Shown here piece by piece: positions 1 to 8,366 of a DNA stretch of 64,000 bases. Where the stretch lies: the NCBI RefSeq assembly GCF_006715725.1, contig NZ_VFNU01000001.1, positions 620,001 through 684,000 on the forward strand. The letters run 5' to 3'. The notes beneath the pieces are model-generated. The model had not been told where the DNA came from. It saw nothing but the letters and a program-made list of their open reading frames with translations, and did not search any database. Every line of letters starts with the position of its first letter. Positions within the stretch are counted from its first letter, which is position 1. The DNA is from Nocardioides sp. SLBN-35. GTDB lineage: Bacteria; Actinomycetota; Actinomycetes; Propionibacteriales; Nocardioidaceae. The position numbers and the translations under genes were made by a program.

Positions 1-293
1 CCGCCCCGGCCGGCAAGTGGGTCGATCCCGACCACCCGCCGGAGCGCCAGGTCGCCTCCGCCGCGGTCGACGCGATCAAGGCGCTGCTGCTCGACAACGC
101 CGAGGCGCACGCCGAGAACGAGCGGCTGCGCCGCAAGCTCGAGGCCGCCCGTCGCGAGCTGGTCCGGGCCCGCACGCCGCGACTGATGCGGTCGATGGAG
201 TGGACCGTGCAGAGGCTGGAGCGCAGCGGCAAGGGCCGCCAGGCGCTCGGGGTCTACCGCAAGGCCCGCAACCGGACGCCGCAGGAGCAGTAG
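1..293 (+). CDS. C-terminal end of an unidentified protein (5' truncated by window)
   Basis: An open frame with codons starting at base 3 runs to a TAG at 291-293 and gives about 96 residues. The tail is charged and probably coiled-coil (ENERLRRKLEAARRELVRAR) and ends in a basic segment. Codon use is typical of the window, with GC-rich third positions, so it is likely a real gene end. I do not recognise the family. The neighbouring EcsC gene converges on it, with 4 bp between the two stops. Confidence 0.6.
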   Translation, partial: APAGKWVDPDHPPERQVASAAVDAIKALLLDNAEAHAENERLRRKLEAARRELVRARTPRLMRSMEWTVQRLERSGKGRQALGVYRKARNRTPQEQ

Positions 294-297
294 GGGT

Positions 298-993
298 TCA
301 GGAGCGCCGCAGCGGCCGGAACTCCCGGCCGGCGTACCGCCCCACCCGGTAGGTGCTCCAGCCGTCGGCCACCGCGCCGACCGCGCCACCGACCAGCGGC
401 ACCTTCTTGCCGACGGTCGTCACCATCCGCTTGCCGATCACCCGGCTGATCAGCTCGCCGGCCAGCACCGTCGACACGGTCCGGTCGAGGTTCGGGTCGT
501 GCTGCGGCGCGGTCGCGATCGCCATCGGCGGCGCCGGCAGCTGGTGCCGCTTGACCATCGTCTTGACCGTGTCCTCGCCGAGGATGCAGACCAGGATCGC
601 GTTGCGCACCCGCGGGTCGTCGAGGTCGTAGCCGCGCAGGTGCGCGATGCCGGCCACCATCCGGCACTGGATGAGCGCCAGCCCGGTGATGCTCGCCGGC
701 GCCACGATCGTCGCGGTGATCAGCCCGCCCAGGTTGGTCGCGAGCCCCTCCACGCTGGCGTAGGCCACGTGGTTCTCGACCAGCTCCCGCACGGCCTTGT
801 CGACGTCGCCGCGCTGCTCGTCGAGCTGCACCCGCGCCGCCTCCGCCGCCGGCGGCAGTGGTCCGACCCCCACCAGCGCCCGGTGCAGCGCCTCGCGCAC
901 GAACGACTGCGTCAGTCCCGGCGCGAACCGGGTGACCTTGGGCGCGAGCTGCTGCGCGGTCCGCAGGGCCAGTCCCTTCTTCAGCGAAGCCAT
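298..993 (-). CDS. EcsC family protein
   Basis: The 231-residue product begins MASLKKGLAL and has two long hydrophobic, glycine-rich stretches (about residues 75-100 and 190-215), as in EcsC-type proteins, which are membrane-associated and of poorly known function. The ATG at 993 is preceded on the minus strand by a TAGGCT hexamer 7 nt upstream, which suggests leaderless initiation. It is divergent from aat, and the gap holds an inverted repeat. Family assignment rests on overall resemblance; the biochemical role is unknown. Confidence 0.75.
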   Translation of the reverse strand: MASLKKGLALRTAQQLAPKVTRFAPGLTQSFVREALHRALVGVGPLPPAAEAARVQLDEQRGDVDKAVRELVENHVAYASVEGLATNLGGLITATIVAPASITGLALIQCRMVAGIAHLRGYDLDDPRVRNAILVCILGEDTVKTMVKRHQLPAPPMAIATAPQHDPNLDRTVSTVLAGELISRVIGKRMVTTVGKKVPLVGGAVGAVADGWSTYRVGRYAGREFRPLRRS

Positions 994-1018
994 GTCCCCG
1001 AGCCTAGCGAGCGCCGCA

Positions 1019-1071
1019 CCCCATGCGGATTGGTCGCGATTCGCGTCACAACACGGCCAATCCGCATGGGG
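1019..1071. repeat. Small palindromic intergenic element, copy A
   Basis: The arms at 1019-1036 and 1054-1071 are complementary at 17 of 18 positions; the exception can pair as G-T. The loop is about 17 nt. The arms begin CCCCATGCGG and read GGATTGG toward the loop. It sits between the divergent EcsC and aat genes. The right arm and flank (CCAATCCGCATGGGGCGCGG) resemble those of the elements at 35735-35798 and 44112-44170, so this is treated as one copy of a small dispersed family. Confidence 0.7.
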
Positions 1072-1104
1072 CGCGGTGCACATTCGACCGCATACGCTCG
1101 GCTC

Positions 1105-1845
1105 GTGCCCGTCGAGCCCGAGCCCAGCCCCTGGGTCTTCCCGAGTCGCACGGAGCTGGCGGCGCTGCCGGTCCTCGACGACCCGGAGGAGTACGACGAC
1201 GCAGACGAGGGCGACGGCACCCACGACGGCAGCGACCTGGTGGCGGTGGGTGCCGACCTCGCGCCCGGGACCCTGCTGGCGGCGTACCGCAGCGGCCTGT
1301 TCCCGATGCCCGAGGGGCGGGCGATCGGGTGGTGGAGCCCGGCGTACCGCGGGGTGCTGCGCCTCGACGAGCTGCGGGTCTCCCGTTCGCTGCGCCGCTC
1401 GGCGCGCGACTTCGAGGTGCGCGTCGACACCGCCTTCGACGAGGTGGTCGCCGCGTGCGCCGACCCGCGGCGACCGCACGGGTGGATCGACGCCCGGATC
1501 GCCCGTGCGTACGGCGACCTGCACCGCCTCGGCTGGGCGCACTCGGTCGAGACCTGGCGAGACGGCCGCCTCGTCGGCGGCCTGTACGGCGTCGCGATCG
1601 GCGGGCTGTTCGCCGGGGAGTCGATGTTCCACCACGTCACCGACGCGTCGAAGGTCGCGCTGATCGGCCTGGTCGAGGGACTGCGCGCGGACGCAGACGG
1701 GGCGGCCGGCAACCGGCTGGTCGACGTGCAGTGGGCCACCCGGCACCTGATGGGGCTGGGTGTGCGCGAGATCCCGCGGGCGTCGTACCTCGCGGCTCTC
1801 GAGGGCCTGCTGGAGGTTCCGCCCGCCCCGCTCTGGGACGGCTGA
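1105..1845 (+). CDS. aat: Leucyl/phenylalanyl-tRNA--protein transferase
   Basis: The 246-residue product transfers Leu or Phe from aminoacyl-tRNA to the N-terminus of proteins with basic N-terminal residues, making N-degrons for cytoplasmic proteolysis. It carries the family hallmarks AAYRSGLFPMP, IGWWSPAYR, GGLYGVAIGGLFAGESMFHH and DVQWATRHLMGLG, and its length is close to the E. coli enzyme. The GTG at 1105 is chosen because a TACGCT hexamer lies at 1093-1098, six bases upstream, which fits a leaderless transcript. Earlier in-frame starts would run into the upstream palindrome. Confidence 0.93.
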   Translation: MPVEPEPSPWVFPSRTELAALPVLDDPEEYDDADEGDGTHDGSDLVAVGADLAPGTLLAAYRSGLFPMPEGRAIGWWSPAYRGVLRLDELRVSRSLRRSARDFEVRVDTAFDEVVAACADPRRPHGWIDARIARAYGDLHRLGWAHSVETWRDGRLVGGLYGVAIGGLFAGESMFHHVTDASKVALIGLVEGLRADADGAAGNRLVDVQWATRHLMGLGVREIPRASYLAALEGLLEVPPAPLWDG

Positions 1846-2012
1846 CTCCGCAGTCGCACCACGCCGGTCACGGGACCGCAACCTGCTGTTCGTCCTACCT
1901 GTGAATAGTCTGAGACCGGTGGGGGCAGGGTGACCGCGTGGTCGCCCGTGCGGCCGCGCCCCTGCTCGAGGGGCGTGCCGACGTGCTCCACCCCCTCAGG
2001 AAAGGAACTGAC

Positions 2013-2636
2013 ATGACCCCGATCAAGCGCCCGCTGGCCTCCGCCGGTGCTGCCGTCCTGCTCGCCCTCTCGCTCACCGCGTGCGGTGGCGGCGCGCCGA
2101 CTGACGCCTCGGTCAAGGACTTCTGCGACGCCGTGTCCGGCTCGAGCAGCGACGCCGCCTTCACCAAGGCCTTCACCGACGAGGACTGGGACAAGCTCGC
2201 CGACCTCGTCAAGGAGCAGGCCGACGACCTCGAGAAGGTCGGTACGCCGAAGGACATCTCCGACGACGCTCGCGAGGGCTTCGAGATCCAGCTCGACGCC
2301 GCGAAGGACATCGACGCGGACGACATCAAGGAGGCCCTCACCAAGGGCGGCGACGAGAACCCGTTCGAGGCCGACCTCAGCAAGGACGAGAAGAAGAAGG
2401 TCGAGGCCTTCTCGGAGTACCAGGCCAAGACGTGCTCGGGCTCGACCGGCTCGGACGACTCGGGTGACTCGGGCGACTCGTCCGACCTGCCGACCGAGGT
2501 CCCGACGGACCTGCCGACCGAGGTCCCGACGGACCTGCCGACCTCGCCGGAGGACCTGGAGAGCCTGCTCTCCGACCTTCCGTCGGACCTGCCGACGGAC
2601 CTCGAGAGCCTGCTCTCGGACCTGCCGTCGCAGTGA
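2013..2636 (+). CDS. Acidic secreted lipoprotein with a DLPT/EVPT repeat tail
   Basis: The 207-residue product has a lipoprotein signal peptide ending in a lipobox (LALSLTAC, Cys at about residue 24), so it is probably exported and lipid-anchored. The middle is acidic and helical. The C-terminal 60 residues are low complexity: Ser/Asp/Gly, then repeated DLPTEVPT and DLESLLSDLPS units. The ATG at 2013 follows an AGGAAAGGAA ribosome-binding site. The upstream gap 1846-2012 holds only a probable promoter region. The function is unknown. Confidence 0.85.
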   Translation: MTPIKRPLASAGAAVLLALSLTACGGGAPTDASVKDFCDAVSGSSSDAAFTKAFTDEDWDKLADLVKEQADDLEKVGTPKDISDDAREGFEIQLDAAKDIDADDIKEALTKGGDENPFEADLSKDEKKKVEAFSEYQAKTCSGSTGSDDSGDSGDSSDLPTEVPTDLPTEVPTDLPTSPEDLESLLSDLPSDLPTDLESLLSDLPSQ

Positions 2637-2651
2637 CCCGCTGAGTGCCGT

Positions 2652-2689
2652 ACGACGGCCCCGCCGACCTCGGTCGGCGGGGCCGTCGT
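2652..2689. terminator. Bidirectional hairpin terminator
   Basis: A perfect 16-bp stem (2652-2667 with 2674-2689) surrounds a 6-nt loop in the gap between the convergent lipoprotein and LacI-type genes. There is no strong T-run, as is usual in high-GC actinobacteria. It probably ends transcription from both sides. Confidence 0.8.
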
Positions 2690-2691
2690 CG

Positions 2692-3705
2692 TCAGGGGCT
2701 CGTCTCGCCCTCGATGAAGACCGGGGCGAACCGGTGGCCGTGGGTGGGCGCGTCGCGCTCGGGCCCCTCGCCACCGTCGATCAGGTCGCGGATCGCCAGG
2801 GTCATCTCCTCGACCGGCTGGCGCACGGTCGTCAGCGGCGGGTGGGCCAGCGTCCCGGCGCCGATCCCGTCGAAGCCGATCACCCGGAAGTCGTCCGGTA
2901 CGGCGCGACCCGCGTGCAGCAGCTGGGACAGCACGCCGAGGGCGATCACGTCGGCCGCGGTCACCACGGTCGCCCGCTCCCACCCGTCGGCCAGCAGCCG
3001 CCGCGCGGCCTCGTTGCCCCACGCGCTGGAGAAGGAGCCCAGCAGCACGGGGGCGTCCGGGCCGAACGCCTGGCGGAAGCCGTCGAGCCGCTCGTGGGCG
3101 GAGGAGGAGTCGGGCTCGGCGCCGACGTACACGACCGGCTGCCGGGCCAGGTCGATGCGGGCCGCGGCGTGCTCGCCGACGAGCTCCATGCCACGCAGGT
3201 TGTTGACGGCCACGAAGTGGGCCGCGGTGGAGGGCACGCACCGGTCCAGCTGGACGGTGGGCACCGCCCGGGCCGCCAGCTCGACGGCGTCGGCGCTGTC
3301 GACCTCGTGGACCGGGATCATCACGAGGGCGTCGACCTGCCGGCCGAGGAACGAGCGCACGCCGCGCAGCTCGGTCGCCAGGGAGCCGTCGGCGGCGAAC
3401 ACGAAGAGGTCGACGTCGGTCTCGGTGAACACCCGTGCCAGGTGCTGGGCGAGCGCGGAGAAGAACGGGTTGTCGAGGTCGGGTACGACCAGTCCCACGG
3501 TGGCCGTGCGCGTCTGGCGCAGGGCCCGGCCGACCAGGTTCACCTGGTAGCCGAGCCGCTCGGCGGCGGCGAGGACCCGCTCGGCCAGGGCGGGGTCGAC
3601 CGCGCGGGTGCCGCTGAGTGCGCGGGAGACCGTGGCGACGGACACGCCGGCCTCGCGGGCGACGTCCGCCATGCGCGGTGAGCGGGGTCGAGGTCGGGGA
3701 CACAC
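2692..3705 (-). CDS. LacI family transcriptional regulator
   Basis: The product has the LacI HTH and hinge (MADVAREAGVSVATVSRALSG) followed by a type I periplasmic-binding-like effector domain with TATVGLVVPDLDNPFFSAL and ADVIALGVLSQL. The start is uncertain. The longest form begins at a GTG at 3705, and an ATG at 3672 gives the usual N-terminus starting directly at the HTH. It is divergent from the transporter/nucleoside operon, whose leader has two identical 14-bp near-palindromes that are likely its operators. It probably represses that operon until a ribosyl-type inducer binds. Confidence 0.92.
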   Translation of the reverse strand: MCPRPRPRSPRMADVAREAGVSVATVSRALSGTRAVDPALAERVLAAAERLGYQVNLVGRALRQTRTATVGLVVPDLDNPFFSALAQHLARVFTETDVDLFVFAADGSLATELRGVRSFLGRQVDALVMIPVHEVDSADAVELAARAVPTVQLDRCVPSTAAHFVAVNNLRGMELVGEHAAARIDLARQPVVYVGAEPDSSSAHERLDGFRQAFGPDAPVLLGSFSSAWGNEAARRLLADGWERATVVTAADVIALGVLSQLLHAGRAVPDDFRVIGFDGIGAGTLAHPPLTTVRQPVEEMTLAIRDLIDGGEGPERDAPTHGHRFAPVFIEGETSP

Positions 3706-3759
3706 CCTCTGATCCTGCCGTCGCGCGGCTGCTCGTGCGAAACCATCGTCTCAATCCGT

Positions 3760-3773
3760 GGAAATCGATTACC
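3760..3773. promoter_or_regulatory. Putative LacI-family operator 1
   Basis: GGAAATCGATTACC is a near-palindrome centred on ATCGAT, the usual form of LacI/GalR operators. The identical 14-mer recurs 65 bp downstream, and both lie between the divergent regulator and transporter genes. Confidence 0.75.
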
Positions 3774-3824
3774 GACCTCTGGACGTGGTCCGGGTCACTT
3801 CCTACGCTCGACGGAAACGGTCTC

Positions 3825-3838
3825 GGAAATCGATTACC
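3825..3838. promoter_or_regulatory. Putative LacI-family operator 2
   Basis: This is the second exact copy of GGAAATCGATTACC. It ends two bases before the ribosome-binding site (AAGGAG) of the binding-protein gene, so bound repressor would overlap the transcript start region. The 65-bp spacing is about six helical turns, which would allow cooperative or looped binding. Confidence 0.75.
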
Positions 3839-3854
3839 CAAGGAGTGTGCGCGC

Positions 3855-4811
3855 ATGGCCAGGATGAATCGGACCATCGTCGCGGCGACCGGCGCCGCGG
3901 CCCTGGTGCTCGCCGGATGCAGCACCGGCAACGGCGGCGACGACAAGGCCGGGTCCGGCGGGTCGGGCAGCGGCGAGTGCGTCATCGGCATGACCCAGAT
4001 CAACCAGACCGCCGCCTTCTTCACCCAGATGAACGAGGGCGCCGAGGAGGCGGCGAAGAAGGCCGGCTGCGAGCTCACCATCGCCAACGCCAACAACGAC
4101 CCGGCCAAGCAGAACTCCGACATCGAGAACTTCGTGACCCAGCAGGTGACCGGCCTGATCGTCGTCGCCATCGACGTCAACGGCGTGCTGCCGGCCGTGA
4201 AGGCCGCGAAGCAGGCGGGTGTCCGGGTGGTCGCCATCGACGCCGAGCTCGAGAAGGGCGCCGCGGACACCTTCGTGGGCGTCGACAACGACGCGGCCGG
4301 CGCCGAGGCCGGCACCTGGGTCGTCGACAACGGCCTGGCCAAGGGCAAGTACGGCGTCGTCGACGCTCGCAACTCCTTCATCCAGAACCAGCGGGAGGAC
4401 AGCTTCCGCAAGGTCATCGACGCCGCCGGCGCCACGCACGCGCAGAGCGTCAACGGCGACAACGTCCAGGAGAAGGCCGCCACGGCGGCGCAGAACCTGG
4501 TGACCGCGGAGCCCGACCTGGACTTCGTCTACACCACCGGTGAGCCGGCGACGGTGGGCGCCGTCGCCGCCCTCGACCCGGCCGGCACGACGAAGATCAT
4601 CGGCTGGGACCTCACGGCCGAGGTGATCGCCGGCATCGACTCCGGCCTGGTCACCGCCGTGGTCCAGCAGGACCCGCGCCAGGAGGGCGTCGAGGCCGTC
4701 GATGAGCTGAAGGCCGTCATCGGAGGTGCGGAGCCGAAGGGCTTCATCGACGTCCCGATCACCATCGTGACCAAGGACAACGTCGACGACTTCCGGTCCA
4801 TCTTCGAATGA
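3855..4811 (+). CDS. Sugar/nucleoside ABC transporter substrate-binding lipoprotein
   Basis: The 318-residue product has a lipoprotein signal (LVLAGC, Cys at about residue 22) and a type I periplasmic-binding fold of the ribose-binding class. Visible motifs are CVIGMTQINQTAAFFTQM at the start of the domain, AIDVNGVLPAVKAAKQAGV, and TTKIIGWDLTAEVIAGIDSG. It should capture a ribose-like ligand outside the membrane for the two downstream genes. A strong AAGGAG site precedes the ATG at 3855; an ATG three codons later is also possible. Its stop overlaps the next start. Confidence 0.9.
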   Translation: MARMNRTIVAATGAAALVLAGCSTGNGGDDKAGSGGSGSGECVIGMTQINQTAAFFTQMNEGAEEAAKKAGCELTIANANNDPAKQNSDIENFVTQQVTGLIVVAIDVNGVLPAVKAAKQAGVRVVAIDAELEKGAADTFVGVDNDAAGAEAGTWVVDNGLAKGKYGVVDARNSFIQNQREDSFRKVIDAAGATHAQSVNGDNVQEKAATAAQNLVTAEPDLDFVYTTGEPATVGAVAALDPAGTTKIIGWDLTAEVIAGIDSGLVTAVVQQDPRQEGVEAVDELKAVIGGAEPKGFIDVPITIVTKDNVDDFRSIFE

Positions 4812-5569
4812 CCGCGGAGCTGGACGGGGGCACGGCGGGTGCCGTGCCCCGCGTGGAGATGCAGGGCATCACCAAGAGCTACGGAGCGCTCAAGGTGCTG
4901 CGCGGGGTCGACCTGAGGGTCGGGCGTGGCGAGGTCGTGGGCCTCGTCGGCGACAACGGCGCGGGCAAGTCGACCCTGATGAAGATGCTGGCCGGCGCCG
5001 TCGTGCCCGACAAGGGCAGGATCCTCGTCGACGGCGAGGAGCTGACCGGCACCGGACCCCGGGCGGCGCGGGCGCACGGCATCGAGATGGTCTACCAGGA
5101 CCTCGCCCTGTGCAACGACGTCGACGTCGCCGGCAACCTGTTCCTCGGCCGCGAGCCCTACCATCGGCTCACCCGCAGGCTCGACCACGAGCGGATGCAC
5201 CGCGAGGCGGCCGAGGACCTGGCCAAGCTGCACATCCGGATCTCCGACACCCGTCAGCTGGTCGCCAACATGTCCGGCGGTCAGCGGCAGGCGATCGCGA
5301 TCGCCCGTGCCGTCGCGTTCGAGCCCCGGGTGCTCGTCCTCGACGAGCCGACCGCGGCGCTCGCCGCCCGCGAGGTGGAGATGACCCTGCAGCTGATCCG
5401 CGACGTCTCGGAGCGTGGGGTCAGCGTCATCCTGATCACCCACCGGCTGCAGGACCTCTTCGAGGTCGCCGACCGGTTCGTCGTCCTGCACGAGGGCGTC
5501 AACCACCGGGAGCTCGACCCGGCCGAGACCGACCTGACCGGACTGGTCACCGCGATGATGGGGAAGTAG
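4808..5569 (+). CDS. Sugar-type ABC transporter ATP-binding protein (single domain)
   Basis: The 253-residue ATPase has Walker A GDNGAGKST (about residues 48-56), signature MSGGQRQ, Walker B VLVLDEPTAAL and an H-loop histidine in ILITHRL. The family resembles RbsA/XylG/FrcA. RbsA-type proteins usually carry two ATPase domains in about 500 residues, whereas this has one and probably works as a homodimer, as in FrcA. ATGA overlap with the upstream stop indicates translational coupling. Confidence 0.92.
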   Translation: MTAELDGGTAGAVPRVEMQGITKSYGALKVLRGVDLRVGRGEVVGLVGDNGAGKSTLMKMLAGAVVPDKGRILVDGEELTGTGPRAARAHGIEMVYQDLALCNDVDVAGNLFLGREPYHRLTRRLDHERMHREAAEDLAKLHIRISDTRQLVANMSGGQRQAIAIARAVAFEPRVLVLDEPTAALAAREVEMTLQLIRDVSERGVSVILITHRLQDLFEVADRFVVLHEGVNHRELDPAETDLTGLVTAMMGK

Positions 5570-5573
5570 AGCG

Positions 5574-6575
5574 ATGAGTGCCACCACCACGTCCGTCCCG
5601 GACCGCGACGCCCGGCGCGACAGCCGCCGCGACTTCGTCGCCAAGAACTTCGGCGTCATCTCGATCAGCGTCGTCTTCGTCGTGCTGTTCGCCTACTTCA
5701 GCCTGGCCTCCGACGCCTTCCTCACCACCACGAACCTGGTCAACGTGCTGCGCCAGGTCGCGCCGACCGTGATCGTCGCGGTGGGCATGACCTTCGTTAT
5801 CACCACCGGCCAGATCGACCTGTCGGTGGGCTCGATCGTCGGTCTCTCGGCGGCCGCCCTCGGCCTGTTCGCCGAGAGCGGCAACCCCGTCGTCGCGCTG
5901 GTCGGCACGCTCGCGATCGCGTTGGCGATCGGGTTGGCCAGCGGGATGATCACGGCGTTCGGCAAGGTGCAGTCGTTCATCGTGACGCTCGCCGCGTTGA
6001 CGGCGGTCCGCGGGGTCGCGCTGCTGATCACCGACGGCTACAGCACCCCGATCACCTCCGACTTCCTGCTCCCGCTGGGCCAGGGCTCGCTGGCCGGCAT
6101 CTACACGCCGACCTGGATCGCGGTGATCGCGGTCATCGCGGGGTGGTACGTCTTCAACCACACCCGCTTCGGGCGCTACGTCACGGCGGTCGGCTCCAAC
6201 GACGAGTCGCTGCGCCGGGCGGGCGTCGACATCCGGCGGATCCAGGTCACGGTGCTCGGACTCACCGGCGTCCTCGCCGGCCTGGCCGGCGTGATCACCG
6301 CGGCGCGGCTGGGCAGTGGGTCGTCGAACTCCGGCACCGCCTTCGAACTCGAGGTGATCACGGCGGTCGTGCTCGGTGGCACCAGCCTGATGGGTGGGCG
6401 CGGCTCGATCATCGGCTCGGCCGTCGGCGCCCTGACCCTGGGCATCATCAACAACGGCCTGGTGCTGTCCAAGGTCGACGTCTACTGGGTGCCGATCACC
6501 CAGGGACTGATCCTGATCGTCGCGATCTTCCTCAACAGCAAGCTCTTCGGCAGGATCGTCGGGACTCGCGGATGA
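5574..6575 (+). CDS. Sugar-type ABC transporter permease (RbsC class)
   Basis: The 333-residue protein has about nine or ten hydrophobic segments and the branched-chain/ribose permease signature region (GQIDLSVGSIVGLSAA near residue 80, then GTSLMGGRGSIIGSAVGAL near residue 265). It should form the membrane channel for the ribose-class transporter. It starts 4 bp after the ATPase gene, and its stop overlaps the next ATG, so the operon is contiguous. Confidence 0.93.
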   Translation: MSATTTSVPDRDARRDSRRDFVAKNFGVISISVVFVVLFAYFSLASDAFLTTTNLVNVLRQVAPTVIVAVGMTFVITTGQIDLSVGSIVGLSAAALGLFAESGNPVVALVGTLAIALAIGLASGMITAFGKVQSFIVTLAALTAVRGVALLITDGYSTPITSDFLLPLGQGSLAGIYTPTWIAVIAVIAGWYVFNHTRFGRYVTAVGSNDESLRRAGVDIRRIQVTVLGLTGVLAGLAGVITAARLGSGSSNSGTAFELEVITAVVLGGTSLMGGRGSIIGSAVGALTLGIINNGLVLSKVDVYWVPITQGLILIVAIFLNSKLFGRIVGTRG

Positions 6576-7600
6576 GCGAGGTGATGACCGTCCGTGGCCC
6601 GGTGCCGGTCACGGAGCTGGGGGTCGTGCTCACCCACGAGCACCTGCTCAACGACGTGTCCTCGTGGTGGCAGCGCTCGACGCTCCCGGGCATCGACCCC
6701 GACGCGTACGCCGACGCGCCCGTCACCGAGGACCTCGGCTGGGAGCTGCGGCAGGACCCGTTCGGCAACCGCGACAACTGCCGGCTCGACGACGTGGAGG
6801 TCTGCGTCGCGGAGGTGGCGCGATTCGCCGCCCTCGGGGGCGGGACGATCCTCGACGCCACGGGCCTCGGTCTCGGCCGTGACCTCGCGCGACTGCGGGA
6901 GGTGAGCGAGCGCACCGGCGTGCACGTGGTCGCCGGCACCGGCTACTACCTCGACGCCGCCCAACCGGCGGACGTGCACGGCCTTGCGCCGGAGGCCATC
7001 GCCGAGCGGATCCTGGCCGACCTCGAGGAGGGCGAGGACGGCATCCGTCCCGGCTTCATCGGGGAGATCGGCGTCGGGGCCGACTTCACGCCGGCCGAGC
7101 AGGCCAGCCTGCGGGGCGCGTTCCTGGCGCAGCGGGCCTCGGGCCTGCCGGTCCAGGTGCACCTGCCCGGCTGGTTCCGGCGCGGTCGCGACGTGCTCGA
7201 CCTCGCCGACGAGCTCCAGGTCGATCCTGCCCGCGTGGTGCTGTGCCACATGGGCCCCTCCGGTGACGACCTCGACTACCAGGTCGAGCTGCTCCGGCGG
7301 GGCGCGTGGGTGCAGTACGACATGGTCGGCATGGAGGTGTTCTACGCCGACCAGGGCGTGCAGTGCCCGTCCGACGAGCAGAACGCCGCCTGGATCGCGC
7401 GGCTGGTCGACCTCGGCCACGGCGAGCGGCTGCTCCTCAGCCAGGACGTCTTCCTCAAGTCGCTCCTGCGGTGCCACGGCGGCCCCGGCTACGCCCACAT
7501 CCCCCAGTTCTTCGTGCCCCGCCTACGCCGGCACGGCCTGACCGAAACCGACATCGAGACGCTGCTGGTCGACAACCCGCGGCGCCTCCTCACCCGATAG
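6572..7600 (+). CDS. Phosphotriesterase-family metal-dependent hydrolase
   Basis: The 342-residue product is a binuclear-metal amidohydrolase-fold enzyme. Visible ligands are HEH at residues 22-24, a Glu in GFIGEIGVG where PHP-type members use Glu to bridge the metals, histidines in VQVHLPGW and VVLCHMGP, and Asp in LLLSQDVF. Family members hydrolyse lactones, phosphoesters or esters. In this operon it probably opens a sugar lactone or cleaves an ester from the imported compound, but the substrate is inferred only from context. ATGA overlap couples it to the permease. Confidence 0.88.
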   Translation: MSEVMTVRGPVPVTELGVVLTHEHLLNDVSSWWQRSTLPGIDPDAYADAPVTEDLGWELRQDPFGNRDNCRLDDVEVCVAEVARFAALGGGTILDATGLGLGRDLARLREVSERTGVHVVAGTGYYLDAAQPADVHGLAPEAIAERILADLEEGEDGIRPGFIGEIGVGADFTPAEQASLRGAFLAQRASGLPVQVHLPGWFRRGRDVLDLADELQVDPARVVLCHMGPSGDDLDYQVELLRRGAWVQYDMVGMEVFYADQGVQCPSDEQNAAWIARLVDLGHGERLLLSQDVFLKSLLRCHGGPGYAHIPQFFVPRLRRHGLTETDIETLLVDNPRRLLTR

Positions 7601-7614
7601 GGAGGACACCCACC

Positions 7615-8364
7615 ATGACCCGTGTACTGCTCGCAGGCGAGAGCTGGATCTCGACCGCCACTCACGTGAAGGGCTTCGACGAGTTCACCAGCACGACCTT
7701 CCACACCGGGGCGGACGCGTTCATCGAGGCGGCCGCCCAGCAGGGCATCACGATCGAGCAGATGTACGCCCACGACGTGCCGAACCGGTTCCCGCGCGAC
7801 GTCGCCGGGCTCTCGGCGTACGACGTCGTCATCCTCTCCGACATCGGCTACAACTCCTTCGTGCTCCCGCCCGAGACCTGGCTGGAGGGCAAGCGCAGCG
7901 GCAACCCGCTGCACGCGCTGGTCGAGTGGACCCGCCAGGGGGGCGGGCTGATGATGGCCGGCGGCTACCTCAGCTTCCAGGGCTTCCAGGCACGGGCGAA
8001 CTTCGCGCGCAGCCCGCTGGCCGACGTCCTGCCGGTAACCATGCGGGAGTCCGACGACCGGGTCGAGGCGCCGGAGGGGGCCGCCGTCGAGCTGGTCGCG
8101 ACCGGCCACCCGCTCGCCGCGTCCTGGGCGCCGGGCGCTCCCGAGCTGTTGGGCTACAACCACGTCCTCGCCAAGGAGGACGCCGAGGTCGTCGCGACCG
8201 TCGGTGGCGACGTCCTGGTCGCGACGGCGAGCGTGGGCGAGGGCCGCTCGCTGGTCTGGACCTCCGACATCGGCCCGCACTGGTGCCCCGAGGAGTTCCT
8301 GGCCTGGGACGGCTTCCCCGCCGTGGTCGGCGGCATGATCACCTGGCTGGCGGGCGGCGCCTGA
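7615..8364 (+). CDS. Glutamine-amidotransferase-like protein lacking the nucleophile Cys
   Basis: The 249-residue product resembles the class I GATase-like/ThuA-like flavodoxin-fold family. It has VVILSDIGYNSFVLP, then GGGLMMAGGYLSFQG at the nucleophile elbow. That elbow has Tyr where a working glutaminase has Cys, so it is unlikely to hydrolyse glutamine. A GGAGG site precedes the ATG at 7615. It lies between the PTE-like and nucleoside hydrolase genes, so a role in modifying or sensing a sugar-derived ligand is plausible but unproven. Confidence 0.8.
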   Translation: MTRVLLAGESWISTATHVKGFDEFTSTTFHTGADAFIEAAAQQGITIEQMYAHDVPNRFPRDVAGLSAYDVVILSDIGYNSFVLPPETWLEGKRSGNPLHALVEWTRQGGGLMMAGGYLSFQGFQARANFARSPLADVLPVTMRESDDRVEAPEGAAVELVATGHPLAASWAPGAPELLGYNHVLAKEDAEVVATVGGDVLVATASVGEGRSLVWTSDIGPHWCPEEFLAWDGFPAVVGGMITWLAGGA

Positions 8365-8366
8365 GC

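Noticed and set aside
2480..2630. Tandem short repeats in the lipoprotein gene as a possible CRISPR-like array
   Set aside because: They are in-frame codons for the DLPTEVPT and DLESLLSDLPS repeats of one protein; there are no spacers of constant length.
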